DNA of 64,000 nt from Molanna angustata (lineage: Eukaryota > Arthropoda > Insecta > Trichoptera > Molannidae): NCBI GenBank assembly GCA_963576475.1, contig OY754964.1:8781986-8845985 (forward strand), in the 5' to 3' direction. Position numbers and translations under genes: made by a program. Shown in pieces: positions 10,567 to 22,315 of the stretch. The notes under the pieces are model-generated. The model did not search any database and was not told the origin of the DNA. It saw only the letters and a list, made by a program, of their open reading frames with translations. Every line of letters starts with the position of its first letter. Position 1 is the first letter of the stretch.

Positions 10567-10845
10567 TCAAATAAAGAACTTCCAGTAGTTGGCCACATGT
10601 ACGGCCCTGTCATTTGCGGCAATTAGGTCCTCCAGCGCGCATGTCTCTCCGACTTTCGGACATATCATAAGGTGTTGGTGGTCCTGTATGTCCCCGCACT
10701 CGCAGGTATCGTCCTCCTTGTAGCCCCATTTTTTGAGGTTACTATTGCAGCGCCATTGATTAGCGTAACTCATTAATCTAAAACGTAACCTAACCCAACT
10801 TAAATTGTGATAGTTATAACATGAATATTTTTTCAGCAAATCCAT
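10567..10845 (-). pseudogene. LINE ORF2 C-terminal zinc-knuckle remnant
   Basis: A 92-residue minus-strand frame has a Trp-Gly-Tyr-Lys segment followed by Cys-Glu-Cys-Gly-Asp-Ile-Gln-Asp-His-Gln-His and Cys-Pro. This is the C-x-C-G...H...C-P pattern found near the end of many LINE reverse transcriptases after the RT domain. Nothing of the RT itself is present, so it is a 5'-truncated copy. Confidence 0.6.
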
Positions 10846-12095
10846 TACTTAGCTTGACTCACTAGCCTGAAACGAAACCGAACCTAATCTATAATACGAA
10901 ATATATACTGGAAAAAAACTATTTTCGCCTTTTCTTATTATTATAATTCTCTAAACAAGCTCCATTTAAAAACAATATCCTTATTTCAAACTTGTTGGTA
11001 AGCATTATATAAATGGAAATGATTAACTCTAGGTCTCTGATATTTTCATCGAAAAAAAAACCGTTTGCTTCGAGTGTAAACAAAACATTTAATTTAGAAA
11101 CATATAATTTTATTCCTTATGCCTTCAGGATCGAGAAAATGTGGTGTAATATTATGTTAAAAGTATTGTGATTATATTTCTAGTATCGAGTTATAAATAA
11201 GTATACGAAATAATATATATCCGAAAGTAATATTGTCGAATGGTTATTCGGTTGTATATTTCGTTACGGTGACTGTCCTTAGATTTTACTAACATAACAT
11301 AAATATTTATGGTGTATCATTATTGTCATTATATGTAATGGGAAGCAGCATTAATATATGGACCACCGTATAATATAATTTTATCGTTTTAAAAATAATA
11401 AAATTAAAAATAAAAATGACAACTGTGTAACGCCATTTTATAGACGGTAGGTAACAAGATTAGTTTTTCAAGGACTTTTTGACAATATATTAAAATTTCA
11501 TTTGTGAATAATTGGTATTTTTAAAAAATATTTTGTTTTGCTTATTACCCAAATACTGAATACATCTCGTAATGTTTTTATGTTTATAAATGCAGTGCAT
11601 ATAAATAAATATGTAGCTGAAATATATTTATTCTGATGAGATATTTGATACAAAACAATTAATTTGATTAATGTTACTTGAAACGAGGGTTGTGGCCTAC
11701 ACTATAATCACCCCTACATAATTGTACATAATTCATCTTTAAATATTGACAATGAACGAATGCATTTTTATGAAAGAGGTTCATTTCTATTCTGTTAATT
11801 ATTTAAACTTAAATGAAAAATCTCAATTATCCAGACTGTGAGGGCATAGAAAATAAATGTCAATGAAAAATTCATCGTGTTTATGCCTTTTATACGTCAT
11901 ATGCTATTAAAATAAGGTCGATTTAACTTGGATTGGATCGTATCTTCTTCCAAATACCATCTTTAAACAACGTTAAAATAACTTAATCATTTAGTTCATT
12001 AATATCTAAAATTTTCATTACAATTTCATTAATGTCCCAAATTAGCAAATGCAATTAAACACATTATATAAAGAATATTTTATTTATAAAATTTA
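10846..12095. other. AT-rich DNA, nothing recognised
   Basis: No credible ORF. A GGGTTGTGGCC-type block at 11690-11710 resembles the minus strand at 42640-42670 and may be a short dispersed repeat. Confidence 0.4.
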
Positions 12096-12099
12096 CCCC

Positions 12100-12552
12100 A
12101 TAGATAACATTAGTACAGGACTTCGCACAAATGGAATGATAAAAATCCCTAAAATATGCATCTTTTGACCAAAACCATTATTCATACTATGGTGTGAATA
12201 ATGATTTACCAGTGCAATTATTTAAAAAAAAATGTAATCAATTCTAATAAATTCTTGGCAAAATTGAAAGAATATCTTAAAAAACAAGCGAATTTATTTT
12301 GATTTAGTTCCTTAGGATTTCGAAAAATTTTGCCTCTAGATATATCAATGTAAATATTTATGTATGTTCCTTAATATTATTATGCCTAGATTAAGATATA
12401 TAGTATACTGTTTTAGTTTGTTTGTATGTGAAATGTGACAATTTCACAACAGGAGAATGTTTCTTTTTGAAGTAGGGTCATACATAAATAAGTATTTAAC
12501 CTGTTAATATTAGAATATTGTGTATTGTTTTTTTTTTAAATAAATAAAATTG
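12100..12552 (+). pseudogene. LINE C-terminus and 3' UTR
   Basis: Frameshifted plus-strand coding reads a Tyr-Gly-Val-Asn-Asn-Asp-Leu-Pro block, followed in another frame by Phe-Leu-Ala-Lys-Leu-Lys-Glu-Tyr-Leu-Lys-Lys. This is the closing motif of CR1/Jockey-group ORF2 proteins. A 3' UTR of about 200 bp and an AAATAAATAAAA tail at 12538-12550 follow. Confidence 0.5.
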
Positions 12553-13684
12553 TATCGTAAATAACAGTAAAAACAAATGAAATTGTTCATTTTGTTTAGT
12601 TTTTTTTATTTTCGGGCCCTTTCATTACTCACGTTAATATAGATATTCAAGAGTAAAGCAGACAATTTATTCACGAAGTGTGAAATCGAATGAAGTCTCT
12701 ATTAAAATAAGATTACAAGTCGGTCGTTGAAAGAAACTGTTAAGCGCGTGGCAGAAAAACCGCACATTATTTTGATAATATTAATTCGCAATTACATACA
12801 CATTATGCATACAAATTCATTTTGCATAACCGTGTTTTTATCAGTCCAACTCGTAAAGAACTAATTTAATATTGAGATTATCGTTGGAGTGTGCGTGGAT
12901 GATAGTCTTAATAAAAAAACCTAATTTATTTTTGACATTATCAAAACACATAGGTGTATGAAACCGTATATTATCTGTAATAAAATATCGACATTATAAA
13001 TAAGCGAAATATATTTTTATTCACAGCGTACATATAAATCAATTTCAGTAGGTACATTGAATGAAATTGTTTGACCATAGTATATTTTTAGTGCACTGTG
13101 TAGCAATGTTGCTGATTAGTTTGACAATAATAATTTATCGTTTAATAAGAAGTACCTACCTATCGCTATTTAAAATAATTATTCAAAACCTATTAGAAAA
13201 ATTACTTATAAATAAAATCATTAACGACTATTATCCTTGTGAATGAGATAGGTGGGTACATATATTATTTTCTTATACAGATGTACTTCAGCAAATTCCT
13301 TAGAGACTGCATACAATATACTTATATATGAATGGTACATCTCAATATTAAATGAGTAAAATAATGTTAAGCTCGTCTTTGGCTGATTGTGATGAACGAG
13401 GTGTTCACATGAATAACTGTGATAATTCTGTGCTCACACAGATGTCAGCAAATTTCTTATCATTCCAAGCAATCTGCATTATTTATTTTCAAGCATGTAT
13501 TATGTCTCCTATTTTACTTATGAATATGGAGAAAAAATAATGAATTGTTTATATTGATGGCCACATATTTTTTTTATATTAGGAAAGAAAATTCATGAAA
13601 AAAATAGTGAATATTATAAAATTATACAGATTTACAGATTTTTTATAAATATATAAGCACATTTATTTAATACCATTTTTCTCA
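12553..13684. other. AT-rich DNA, nothing recognised
   Basis: Frames at 13061-13246 and 13352-13540 have no recognisable domain or splice context. Confidence 0.4.
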
Positions 13685-13827
13685 GTCTATGTCTATGTCT
13701 ATGTCTATGTCTATGTCTATGTCTATGTCTATGTCTATGTCTCTGTCTATGTCTATGTCTATGTCTATGTCTGTGTCTGTGTCTATGTCTGTGTATATCT
13801 GTATATCTCTATGTCTGTGTCTGTCTT
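13685..13827 (+). repeat. TCTATG hexanucleotide microsatellite
   Basis: About 23 units of TCTATG with scattered TCTGTG variants towards the right end. It produces a spurious Met-Ser repeat frame at 13689-13925. The Gypsy element begins a few bases downstream. Confidence 0.9.
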
Positions 13828-13832
13828 TGGTT

Positions 13833-14144
13833 TGTGGGGACATACATATATTGTTACTTATATCGCGTCACCACATCTTTTGGCGACACCAAAGATTTCT
13901 ACGGGATTCCCCGCATCTCTGGTAGTAACAAGACCGACATAAGTACATCACGGAACCTTCAGGCAGTCGGAGGAACGATGACATCATCGCCAGTTCCAGC
14001 CGTCTTCCAGTCAGCCTGAGCCAGAGTCAGACTTGTCCGGTCAAGAGTCGCACGCACCCGCCGCGCACATCGTGGTAACGAATATAATTATTTACCCATT
14101 CCTTTACGAACTAATTAACACCCTTCACCCCACCTATCTCCATA
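13833..14144 (+). repeat. 5' LTR of the Gypsy element
   Basis: 312 bp, starting TGTGGGGACATAC and ending CTCCATA. It matches 18970-19281 at every position compared. The G at 14145 could be counted in the LTR, but the GGTT duplication favours ending at A. A Met frame inside it is a shadow repeated in both LTRs. Confidence 0.92.
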
Positions 14145-14145
14145 G

Positions 14146-14156
14146 TGGTGACCCCG
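14146..14156 (+). promoter_or_regulatory. Primer-binding site, tRNA-Trp-like
   Basis: TGGTGACCCCG lies one base after the LTR. It begins with TGG, the complement of a tRNA CCA end, and from memory matches the 3' acceptor end of insect tRNA-Trp, the primer reported for CsRn1-type elements. The match stops after 11 bases. Confidence 0.75.
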
Positions 14157-14446
14157 TGTAAAAAAAGTGAGATTTGGAGTGAAAAGTTCGTGAAAATCGG
14201 TTAAAAACAGTTTTCATAAGTAATTTTTCTTTGTGTATGTATCTATCGTCAATATTTTTTTCTCTCGGTATTGCGTCACTACATAAGTACCTAGTGCTGT
14301 ACACAGATTATATGTGCTACAGAAACATACAAACAATAGTTTCGTTGTTTTAACTTTTAACCAGTGAAATCGTAAACAACACATAGGTCTACCAGTGCCG
14401 ACTCCGCATTAACGAATTTCATTATACGCGCTTTAGACAAAACAAA

Positions 14447-15298
14447 ATGAACACATCAACAGACGCCGAGATGGTGAGCCGAATTTCAGTCAAGATCCCG
14501 CCCTTTTATCCAGAGGACCCCGAAATGTGGTTTCACATGGCGGAGCGAAGTTTTGACGCGAGCGGCATAACCGCTGATAAAACCAAATTCGGGTATATTC
14601 TCGGTGCTCTTGATCCGCGATGGGCCACGGAAGTACGGGATATCATCTTAAATCCGCCGTCGACTGGAGCATACGATAAGCTCAAGTTAGAGCTTATCCG
14701 CCGCCTTAGCTCTACTCAGGACCAGAAGACGCGTCGTCTTCTCGAGCACGAGGAAATGGGAGACCGCAAACCTTCCCAGTTCCTGCGACACCTGCGATCG
14801 CTCGCAGGTTCGACGGTCGGAGACGAGATGCTCCGCACGCTCTGGTTGGGCCGCCTACCCAACACCATGCAGATGGTTCTAGCCACACAGAAAGACGCGC
14901 CGTTGGACCGTGTTGCAGAATTGGCTGACGCCATGGTGGACGCAACAAACGAGTTTCGCGCCCCGGTCATCGCACAAACGGAGGGAATATCAGAACAACG
15001 ATTCCAAAACCTCGCCTCGTCGCTCCGAAGCGAGATTGCGGAGATCTTAAGGCAGGAAATGTCATCTTGGGATCACCGTCGCCCACCAAACCGCTCCTCA
15101 TACCACACCGCACGAACAAATTCTCCGTGGCGACATCAAACGCGCTCGCGCGCCGCCAGTAGATCACGATCACGCCCAAATCAGAACTACGATACTTGCT
15201 GGTATCATCGGCGTTTCGGTACAAACGCTCGTAAATGTACAGCGCCCTGTGACAAGGCCTTGACAACTCCATCGGGAAACGACACGGGCGCTCACTGA
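14447..15298 (+). CDS. gag: Gypsy Gag protein
   Basis: Structural protein of 283 residues that would form the virus-like particle and package the element RNA. The N-terminal two thirds (from Val-Lys-Ile-Pro-Pro-Phe at about residue 15) is the helical capsid-like region. It is followed by an Arg/Ser-rich basic stretch (about residues 215-245) and an atypical zinc finger, Cys251-x2-His254-x9-Cys264-x3-Cys268. That spacing is the CHCC type of the CsRn1/Kabuki group. The first ATG of the frame is used, about 300 bp after the primer site. The stop TGA (15296-15298) shares its A with the pol ATG, and pol is in the -1 frame. The frame is undamaged. Confidence 0.92.
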   Translation: MNTSTDAEMVSRISVKIPPFYPEDPEMWFHMAERSFDASGITADKTKFGYILGALDPRWATEVRDIILNPPSTGAYDKLKLELIRRLSSTQDQKTRRLLEHEEMGDRKPSQFLRHLRSLAGSTVGDEMLRTLWLGRLPNTMQMVLATQKDAPLDRVAELADAMVDATNEFRAPVIAQTEGISEQRFQNLASSLRSEIAEILRQEMSSWDHRRPPNRSSYHTARTNSPWRHQTRSRAASRSRSRPNQNYDTCWYHRRFGTNARKCTAPCDKALTTPSGNDTGAH

Positions 15299-15300
15299 TG
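15296..15300 (+). promoter_or_regulatory. gag-pol TGATG stop-start overlap
   Basis: The gag stop TGA (15296-15298) and the pol start ATG (15298-15300) share one base. Termination-reinitiation would yield separate Pol. A -1 frameshift upstream is the alternative, since pol lies in the -1 frame relative to gag. A comparable TAATG coupling is known from the Bombyx SART1 LINE. Confidence 0.6.
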
Positions 15301-18300
15301 ACGGCCGGTGACGTCAGCCCCGCAACACGCCGTTTGTTAATTACTGACAAGAACTCCAAGCTCTCGTTTCTGATTGACACAGGGGCAGATTTATGTGTTT
15401 TTCCACGCATAAAGGTCCAGGGCCGGCGCGAGAAATCCGAATATACACTTTCTGCAGCAAACGGTACGTCTATTGCGACTTATGGCACAATAACTCTTAC
15501 CCTGAACCTTGGCCTGCGCCGCGAAATCACCTGGAGGTTTGTCGTGGCAGATGTGACACGTCCCATCATCGGTATCGATTTGTTAGGTCACTATAACCTG
15601 CTTGTCGATATCCGCAACCAGAGACTTATCGACCAAGTCACAAGCTTGACATCGTCTGGTCGCACCTCTGTGGGGGACATCTCTTCCATCAAGACAGTCA
15701 CAGGTACGACACCCTACCATCGACTTCTGCAAAGATTCCCAGACCTCACGCGGCCAAGTGGAACCAATACAGAACCACGCCATTCCACGCGCCATCACAT
15801 TCGCATAACTCCAGGACCCCCGGTTGCAGAACGTCCCAGGCGCCTTGCCCCTGATAAACTTGCAATCGCCAAAAAAGAATTTGACACGATGGTACGCCTT
15901 GGCATCGCACGACCATCAGAGAGTTCTTGGGCATCTCCATTGCACCTTGTGTCTAAAGCTGACAACCAATGGCGAGCTTGCGGGGATTATCGTAGCCTGA
16001 ATGCCAGGACAATCCCAGATCGGTATCCGGTGCAGCACATTGAGGATTTCGCTCAATCATTGAGTGGCTCAAAAATATTCAGCAAAATTGACCTTGTACG
16101 TGCCTACAATCAGATACCGGTGGCTCCTGAAGACATAGAGAAAACTGCAATCACAACTCCTTTTGGGTTGTTCGAATTTCCATACATGTCCTTCGGGTTG
16201 TGCAACGCGGCTCAAAGTTTCCAGCGTTTCGTCCATGAAGTACTCCAGGGTCTCGACTTTGCATACGCCTACATTGATGACATACTCATTGCATCCAGCA
16301 CAGAAGAAGAACATCTCAAACATCTTGAGATCCTTTTCACGCGCTTGCAACAATATGGCGTCATCATCAACGCGGCCAAATGCAATTTTGGAGCAACTGA
16401 GGTGAAATTTCTCGGTTATCTCGTCTCCAGCAATGGAACACGTCCATTGCCAGACAAGGTAGAAGCAATTTCAAACTTCAAGCGACCCGGCACAATTAAA
16501 GAATTGCGACGGTTCTTAGGAGCAATCAACTTCTATCGTCGATTTATTCCCAACGCAGCAACAAAGCAGGCACCACTCAACGCTTTCCTACAGAACAATG
16601 CAAAAGGAAAACAACCGGTCCCATGGACGGCCGACACCATCGAAGCCTTCGAAGAATGTAAGAAATCCCTCTGCGATGCAACCTTGCTAGCACACCCGAA
16701 GAATGACGCACATCTTGCCATAGTCACTGACGCGTCCGATACTGCAGTAGGTGCTGCTCTACAACAAAAGGTTGATGAAGTATGGGAACCACTTGCGTTC
16801 TTTTCAAAAAAACTGAGCCCGGCAGAAACAAAATATGGTGCTTACGATAGAGAGTTATTGGCAATCTATTTGGCTATTAAGCATTTCAGACATATGGTAG
16901 AAGCACGAACGTTCACCATCCTCACAGACCACAAACCTATCACATTTGCTTTTAAGCAAAAGTCCGACAAATGCTCACCTCGACAGTTTCGACATCTAGA
17001 CTATATCTCACAATTTTCAACAGATATACGCCACATTTCCGGAAAAGAAAATGTCGTAGCCGATACTCTCTCTCGCGTAGAGTCATTAGAACGCCCCATG
17101 GATTTCGAAGCGCTTGCATCAGACCAAGCACAAGATGAAGATATCAAAATGTACCTACAAGAAGGAACGGCACTCAAACTTCGTCAAGTACCGATTCCTG
17201 GCACAAATGTAAGCATTTTCTGCGATACTTCATCAGCAAAACTGAGACCGTTCATTACAAAAAAGTTCAGAACTTCCATTTTCAATTCGATTCATGGGTT
17301 AGCTCATCCTGGCATCAAAGCAACGACAAAACTAATGACTGAAAGATTTGTATGGCCATCAATCAACTCAGACTGCAGAAAATGGGCAAAAGAATGCACA
17401 CAGTGCCAACGAAACAAGGTCACTCGCCATGTGACAGCACCCTGTGGTACTTTTGCTCCTCCCACAGCACGTTTCGAGCACGTACATATTGATATTGTTA
17501 TCCTGCCATCTTCAGAAGGATACAAATATTGCCTCACCTGTGTCGATCGATTCACCAGATGGCCAGAAGCTTTCCCTATGCGAGACCAGGAAGCAGAGAC
17601 AGTGGCACGCACATTCTACTCAGGATGGATTTCGCGTTTCGGGACACCTCTGAGAATTACGACCGACCAAGGTCGACAGTTTGAGTCACAGCTGTTCAAA
17701 CAACTGAATAGTTTGACAGGTACAAAACATCTCAGAACAACAGCATACCATCCTGAAGCCAATGGTATGGTCGAACGCCTGCATCGACAACTTAAAGCAG
17801 CCATCCGTTGCCATCCTACTGATCGATGGACGGAATCATTGCCCACAGTCCTCATGGGACTTAGAGCTGCATGGCGTGAAGATCTTAAGACCACCTCAGC
17901 TGAACTGGTATATGGCGAACCATTACGTCTACCCGGAGAATTTCTGACTGAACAGTCGCAGTCACGGAATGCTTATATGACCAACTTCGCGAAAACACTC
18001 CGTGAAAGTTTTCAAAACCTCCGACCGGTAGACGCCAAGCATCATAGCGAACGGAAAACATTCATTTTCAAAGACTTGAAGACAGCAACACATGTTTTCC
18101 TTCGTAACGACATGGTCAGAGCCATCCTACAACCACCTTATGAAGGACCATTCAGGGTGGTAAAACGTAGAGAAAAGACCATCACACTGGATATCCGTGG
18201 CAAAGAAATAACGGTATCCATTAACCGGGTAAAACCAGCCTACTTAGCAGTTGAAGTCCCACCTGTCGAGTCAACAAATATGCCGCCAATCGCTCCAAAC

Positions 18301-18399
18301 ATATCTCCAGACCCAGAAACCATGTTACCACCACCAGAACCTCAACTCACCACTCGTTCCGGAAGAAGAGTCCATTTTCCAGACCGTTTCCGCGAGTGA
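15298..18399 (+). CDS. pol: Gypsy Pol polyprotein (protease, RT, RNase H, integrase)
   Basis: 1033 residues without interruption. Aspartic protease: Asp27-Thr-Gly-Ala. Reverse transcriptase with the YIDD catalytic box at 325-328. RNase H begins with Thr-Asp478-Ala-Ser. Integrase has the zinc-binding HHCC module (His666, His670, Cys700, Cys703) and the catalytic triad Asp732, Asp790, Glu826, with 35 residues between the last two. The C-terminal tail holds a Val-Lys-Pro-Ala-Tyr-Leu motif and a Ser-Gly-Arg-Arg end. No chromodomain or env was seen. It acts on the element's own RNA and cDNA in cytoplasmic particles and the nucleus. All catalytic residues are present, so activity is plausible. Confidence 0.95.
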   Translation: MTAGDVSPATRRLLITDKNSKLSFLIDTGADLCVFPRIKVQGRREKSEYTLSAANGTSIATYGTITLTLNLGLRREITWRFVVADVTRPIIGIDLLGHYNLLVDIRNQRLIDQVTSLTSSGRTSVGDISSIKTVTGTTPYHRLLQRFPDLTRPSGTNTEPRHSTRHHIRITPGPPVAERPRRLAPDKLAIAKKEFDTMVRLGIARPSESSWASPLHLVSKADNQWRACGDYRSLNARTIPDRYPVQHIEDFAQSLSGSKIFSKIDLVRAYNQIPVAPEDIEKTAITTPFGLFEFPYMSFGLCNAAQSFQRFVHEVLQGLDFAYAYIDDILIASSTEEEHLKHLEILFTRLQQYGVIINAAKCNFGATEVKFLGYLVSSNGTRPLPDKVEAISNFKRPGTIKELRRFLGAINFYRRFIPNAATKQAPLNAFLQNNAKGKQPVPWTADTIEAFEECKKSLCDATLLAHPKNDAHLAIVTDASDTAVGAALQQKVDEVWEPLAFFSKKLSPAETKYGAYDRELLAIYLAIKHFRHMVEARTFTILTDHKPITFAFKQKSDKCSPRQFRHLDYISQFSTDIRHISGKENVVADTLSRVESLERPMDFEALASDQAQDEDIKMYLQEGTALKLRQVPIPGTNVSIFCDTSSAKLRPFITKKFRTSIFNSIHGLAHPGIKATTKLMTERFVWPSINSDCRKWAKECTQCQRNKVTRHVTAPCGTFAPPTARFEHVHIDIVILPSSEGYKYCLTCVDRFTRWPEAFPMRDQEAETVARTFYSGWISRFGTPLRITTDQGRQFESQLFKQLNSLTGTKHLRTTAYHPEANGMVERLHRQLKAAIRCHPTDRWTESLPTVLMGLRAAWREDLKTTSAELVYGEPLRLPGEFLTEQSQSRNAYMTNFAKTLRESFQNLRPVDAKHHSERKTFIFKDLKTATHVFLRNDMVRAILQPPYEGPFRVVKRREKTITLDIRGKEITVSINRVKPAYLAVEVPPVESTNMPPIAPNISPDPETMLPPPEPQLTTRSGRRVHFPDRFRE

Positions 18400-18956
18400 C
18401 ACTGGTAACATAAAATCATTCAGTTAGCAACAAGCACATAGGCATTCACTATATACGTGCTTATTTTCATAAAAGAAAACAACTGGGTTTATTATACACA
18501 GCATATTTTCACAAGCCAGCCGAGTGATTTCATATTTCATATAAAAATCATCTGTTTCCTAATGGTAGTACGTATATGAAGTCATCAGGACAATACCCCA
18601 TTGTGTAAATTTATGATTAAAAACCTAATACATGGTGAATTTTTTATGACTTTTCAAGTTTACATGACGTCCTTAGAACTCATTTTTTATGTTCGACCCA
18701 GTGACTTATACCTATAACGCAAAACATCAACACAATATGCCATATTATATCATCGCACTTGAGATGTTTAACTATACAGAGCCGTATTAGGCTAAATTAT
18801 TACAAACATTTGTTTTTTTTTTAACATTACAGACAATTGTAATATTTGTGAACTATGTGTACTTACATTTATGTGTTTGTGAACAATATAACTTTTTAAG
18901 ACAGTTTTGTGAACTTTATGCGAAAGACATTTTTCTTACATCGCGACTTCGTCACT
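18400..18956 (+). other. Noncoding 3' region of the Gypsy element
   Basis: About 560 bp between the pol stop and the polypurine tract. No env-like frame is seen. A 102-codon frame starting at 18848 runs through the LTR and is a shadow. Confidence 0.7.
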
Positions 18957-18969
18957 GGGAGGGGAGTGA
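18957..18969 (+). promoter_or_regulatory. Polypurine tract
   Basis: GGGAGGGGAGTGA sits directly before the TG of the 3' LTR. This is the expected primer for plus-strand DNA synthesis. Confidence 0.85.
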
Positions 18970-19281
18970 TGTGGGGACATACATATATTGTTACTTATAT
19001 CGCGTCACCACATCTTTTGGCGACACCAAAGATTTCTACGGGATTCCCCGCATCTCTGGTAGTAACAAGACCGACATAAGTACATCACGGAACCTTCAGG
19101 CAGTCGGAGGAACGATGACATCATCGCCAGTTCCAGCCGTCTTCCAGTCAGCCTGAGCCAGAGTCAGACTTGTCCGGTCAAGAGTCGCACGCACCCGCCG
19201 CGCACATCGTGGTAACGAATATAATTATTTACCCATTCCTTTACGAACTAATTAACACCCTTCACCCCACCTATCTCCATA
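18970..19281 (+). repeat. 3' LTR of the Gypsy element
   Basis: 312 bp, identical by eye to the 5' LTR, followed by the GGTT duplication. Confidence 0.92.
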
Positions 19282-19285
19282 GGTT

Positions 19286-19794
19286 TTAGGTTTTTTGGCA
19301 CGTTCGTCTTATTTTTAGCATTCTGGATCATATCACGTTAACAAGCATAATATTACATTAATCAATTAATTTAATCTGTGTATTTGATTCGTCTATAGAT
19401 TCCTGTACCAGTCACGTAATAAACATATTATTATTACAATGATAAAGAAAATAATGATTTATAAGAAAATCTATGCATATTTAAGATAAGAAATCAAATT
19501 GTAACGAGGTTAGATATTATTATAGTACGCACATCCTGATCTATGCAAACCTTACTTCGTGTGTTTACAGGGTTGAACTTAAATATTATTAATTTATAAA
19601 TAATTTTTATTTTTCAATTACCAATAACACAATGTGTTATAGTGAGTACAGTGGTATATTCGAACGTGTTGTAAATTAAAAGCGAATTTTCAGCATCATT
19701 ATTTAAATTATATTCTTGTTCTTTTTCTTATCCTTATCCTTCTTGAGGTGAGGTCAGCTCTCCCAGTCTTTTGGCACTAGGATAATCTGTCTAA
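19286..19794. other. AT-rich DNA, nothing recognised
   Basis: Unique-looking sequence between the Gypsy element and the old Helentron-like copy. No ORF of note. Confidence 0.4.
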
Positions 19795-21443
19795 TTTTTA
19801 TTTGTCAGGGTTGATCAACTTTTAGCTTTATTTTTCCATATATCTTAAAAACTATACAAGCTAGAACGCTGAAAATTGGTATAAATATAGATATATGCAA
19901 AACCTCAAATTTTTTTTTTAAAAAGATACATGGCCGATATTTCAATGGACAATAAAAAATGGAGTTAATTGTCAATCAACTGATCGTCGATTAGATTCGT
20001 AATTGCCAATTTAGAAAATTGGTTATTTCAATACACAATTAAGAAAAAATCAACTAATCGTCGATCAATGTTTTTAACACGTGTAATACCGTCTTATGCT
20101 CTATGGTATTCGTTGTTTACAGCATGGTTTACAGCTGTTTGCATCCATTATTTTATGTTGTGACAACTGCGGGACGCTAACATAATAGTCGACAATTATT
20201 TGTCAGAATTTTTATTATTTTTTTTTTCTGTTTTACAATCACATAAATTTACAAAGATAATAATTAATCTATGTATTGTAATATAGAAATTGTCTTATCT
20301 CAATTTTTAAAATGTTTTTTTGTTAAATATTCATTACGTCATGGCCGGCCCGTCAATACCTACACAGATGTTTCTAATGTTTATTTTATTTTTTTGTAAT
20401 CCATGTATAAAATAAAATGTAAAGCAAACTATACAGTTAGTTGGTCACTGATACAGAATTCGTATTATCTCAATTTGTAAAATGTCCACTATCCCAATTT
20501 TTAATTCAATAAAATTAGATGCTTTATAGAATGTTTCTTTTCATTTACCTTTAGGACCCTGAGATAAAAATTTGTAGGTTTGTGCAGCTTTGGTTTTAGT
20601 GAAACACGCTGAAAAGGTGTTTTGAAATCTTAACTGTTATAATAAAATAACATATTGTTTTGAAACAACCATTTATTTATTTAATACAATATAGATATTA
20701 AAAAAAACAAAACCATATAACACAAAACGTACAAAGGTTATGTTCACAATTGACAGTTCTTTGCTAACAAAAAACACAATTAACTCGCTTGATTGCCGAA
20801 AAACGGCCAATCAATTTTTGACAGTTCGTAATTGACGATCAACGTTGATTTTGTAATGAAATAACGCCAAACTCCGATTAACCATAGACATGCCGAAAAC
20901 CATAGAGAAAATCGACAATCAAGCATTTAATTGTACATTGAAATATTGGCCAACAGTGTTTCTCAAACATTTTTTATTAAGAAAACCTAGATAAATATAT
21001 ATTTGTGCTTAACTAACTATATTTACATTTTTATTTTAAACTAGAAATTTTAATTTTCTATAAAAAATACATAAATTTTACTAGGATATCTCAAACTTTT
21101 TTCACAATTTTTGTAAAATTGAATTTAGTGAGGGCATCGTTTCATTCGATTTGCATGGCAGTATACACTACACAATATCTACGGAACTCTTAATAGTTTG
21201 ATACTTAATCACCAAACATACATACATATCATGCTGTATTCATATTCAGGGTAGGAAAAAAGGACCGTCCATACTATCCTATAATTATATGCATACCTAC
21301 ATGCTTTGTATAGAAAATAATATATCTTAAAATATTCAATAATTTGGATTTATGTTTTTTTAGTTCGGTACATATTCTTCAACTAAACACACTATCGCTA
21401 TCGACAGTTGGATCTCATATATTACAAGAGATCCAACAAATAG
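19795..21443 (+). mobile_element. Old Helentron-like copy, plus strand, interrupted
   Basis: Segments 19795-19930 and 20953-21443 match, with many substitutions, the reverse complement of the young copies at 22382-25551. Examples are GCTAGAACGCTGAAAATTGG and the CTATCGACAGTTGGATCTC subterminal block. The 3' end has a perfect 7-bp hairpin, GGATCTC (21410-21416) with GAGATCC (21428-21434), then AACAAATAG before a T. The 5' end and its microsatellite are missing. A separate 1.02-kb element is inserted at 19931-20952. Confidence 0.65.
19931..20952. mobile_element. 1.02-kb inverted-repeat DNA element nested in the old copy
   Basis: Left end TGGCCGATATTTCAATGGAC; right end in reverse complement TTGGCCAATATTTCAATGTA. 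The inner flanks share related GATCGTC and AATTG blocks, so the terminal repeats are long but imperfect. It is flanked by ACA on both sides (19928-19930 and 20953-20955), and the host repeat would be continuous without it. No transposase frame is present, so it is non-autonomous. The superfamily is unclear; a 3-bp duplication would suit a PIF/Harbinger-like insertion. Confidence 0.6.
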
Positions 21444-21871
21444 TTAAACACAAATAAATAAATAAAATTTAAATGCAATTCGTCTCTGACATATGAATTG
21501 TATGCATTATTAGATTACTGCACTCTAAATCGTTTACGGATTTTCATACCGGCTGAATCTACCGTAACTACCTATCAACTTTCTGCAGAACTCATTGTTA
21601 TATTAAATTTTATGAACCGAATCTATATATAGTCCATAGCCAAGAAATGGCAATGAAATATTATGTGTGTGTATAAGTTTTCTGAAATACTTTAAATGCT
21701 TGCTGACGTCTTAGGCTGAATTCCTAGCAAAGTAAAAAAAAACATTTTTAAGTACCTACAAGTACAATCTGCTATACTATCAGCTATGTAGTACTTTAAA
21801 ATTTTAAATTTAGAGAACAAAACTTTTTGTTTTTACTAACTTTTTGTATATAATATAAACAAATATAATGC

Positions 21872-22315
21872 ACACTGGCGGGCTTATTGCCATAAGACAA
21901 TTTCTTCCAACCAACCAGATTACAGAGTGACAGAATTATACATGTACCTACATCAACAAAAAATGAAAGCTACAAAAGAACAAAGAAAATATACATAACA
22001 CCAGGATAAATAAAAAAAATAAAAAAAACATCATAGCAAGAAAAAAAGGATTGGGAAGGAATAAGAAGTAAAAGATAAGAAGATATAAAGAAGGAATAAA
22101 GCGTACCCCGATAGAAACGGGACTTTTTTAAAGAGCCGACCTTACCTAAAGTGAGATATGGCAAAGAAAAAGAAGAAGAAGAAGAAGGGAAGGAATAAGA
22201 AGAGAAAATCGAGATAAGACAATTTCTTCCAACCAACCAGATTACAGAGTGACAGAATTATATATGTACATCAACAAAAAATGAAAGCTAAAAAACAACA
22301 AAGAAAATATACATC
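21872..22315 (-). repeat. LINE/SINE 3' tail, tandemly duplicated
   Basis: The block AGACAATTTCTTCCAACCAA, then GATTACAGAGTGACAG, then ATGAAAGCTA occurs at about 21897-21995 and again at 22217-22315, a direct duplication with a 320-bp period. On the minus strand it is the same 3' tail motif as at 2622. Between the copies is purine-rich GAAGAAGAAG sequence; the minus frame 21970-22236 is its shadow. Confidence 0.55.

Larger units (their letters stand above)
13833..19281 (+). mobile_element. Complete Ty3/Gypsy retrotransposon, CsRn1/Kabuki type
   Basis: A full element of about 5.45 kb: 5' LTR, primer-binding site, gag, pol, polypurine tract, 3' LTR. It is flanked by the 4-bp duplication GGTT (13829-13832 and 19282-19285). 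The LTRs read as identical base for base and both ORFs are intact, so the insertion is very recent. Assignment to the CsRn1/Kabuki group rests on three things: the Gag finger C-x2-H-x9-C-x3-C instead of CCHC, a primer site matching the tRNA-Trp 3' end (from memory), and the protease-RT-RNase H-integrase order without env. It is very likely autonomous. Confidence 0.93.

Noticed and set aside
13689..13925. Met-Ser repeat protein
   Set aside because: Frame through the TCTATG microsatellite into the LTR.
14712..18000. Numerous minus-strand frames of 60-150 codons across the Gypsy element
   Set aside because: Antisense shadows of gag and pol with no independent motifs.
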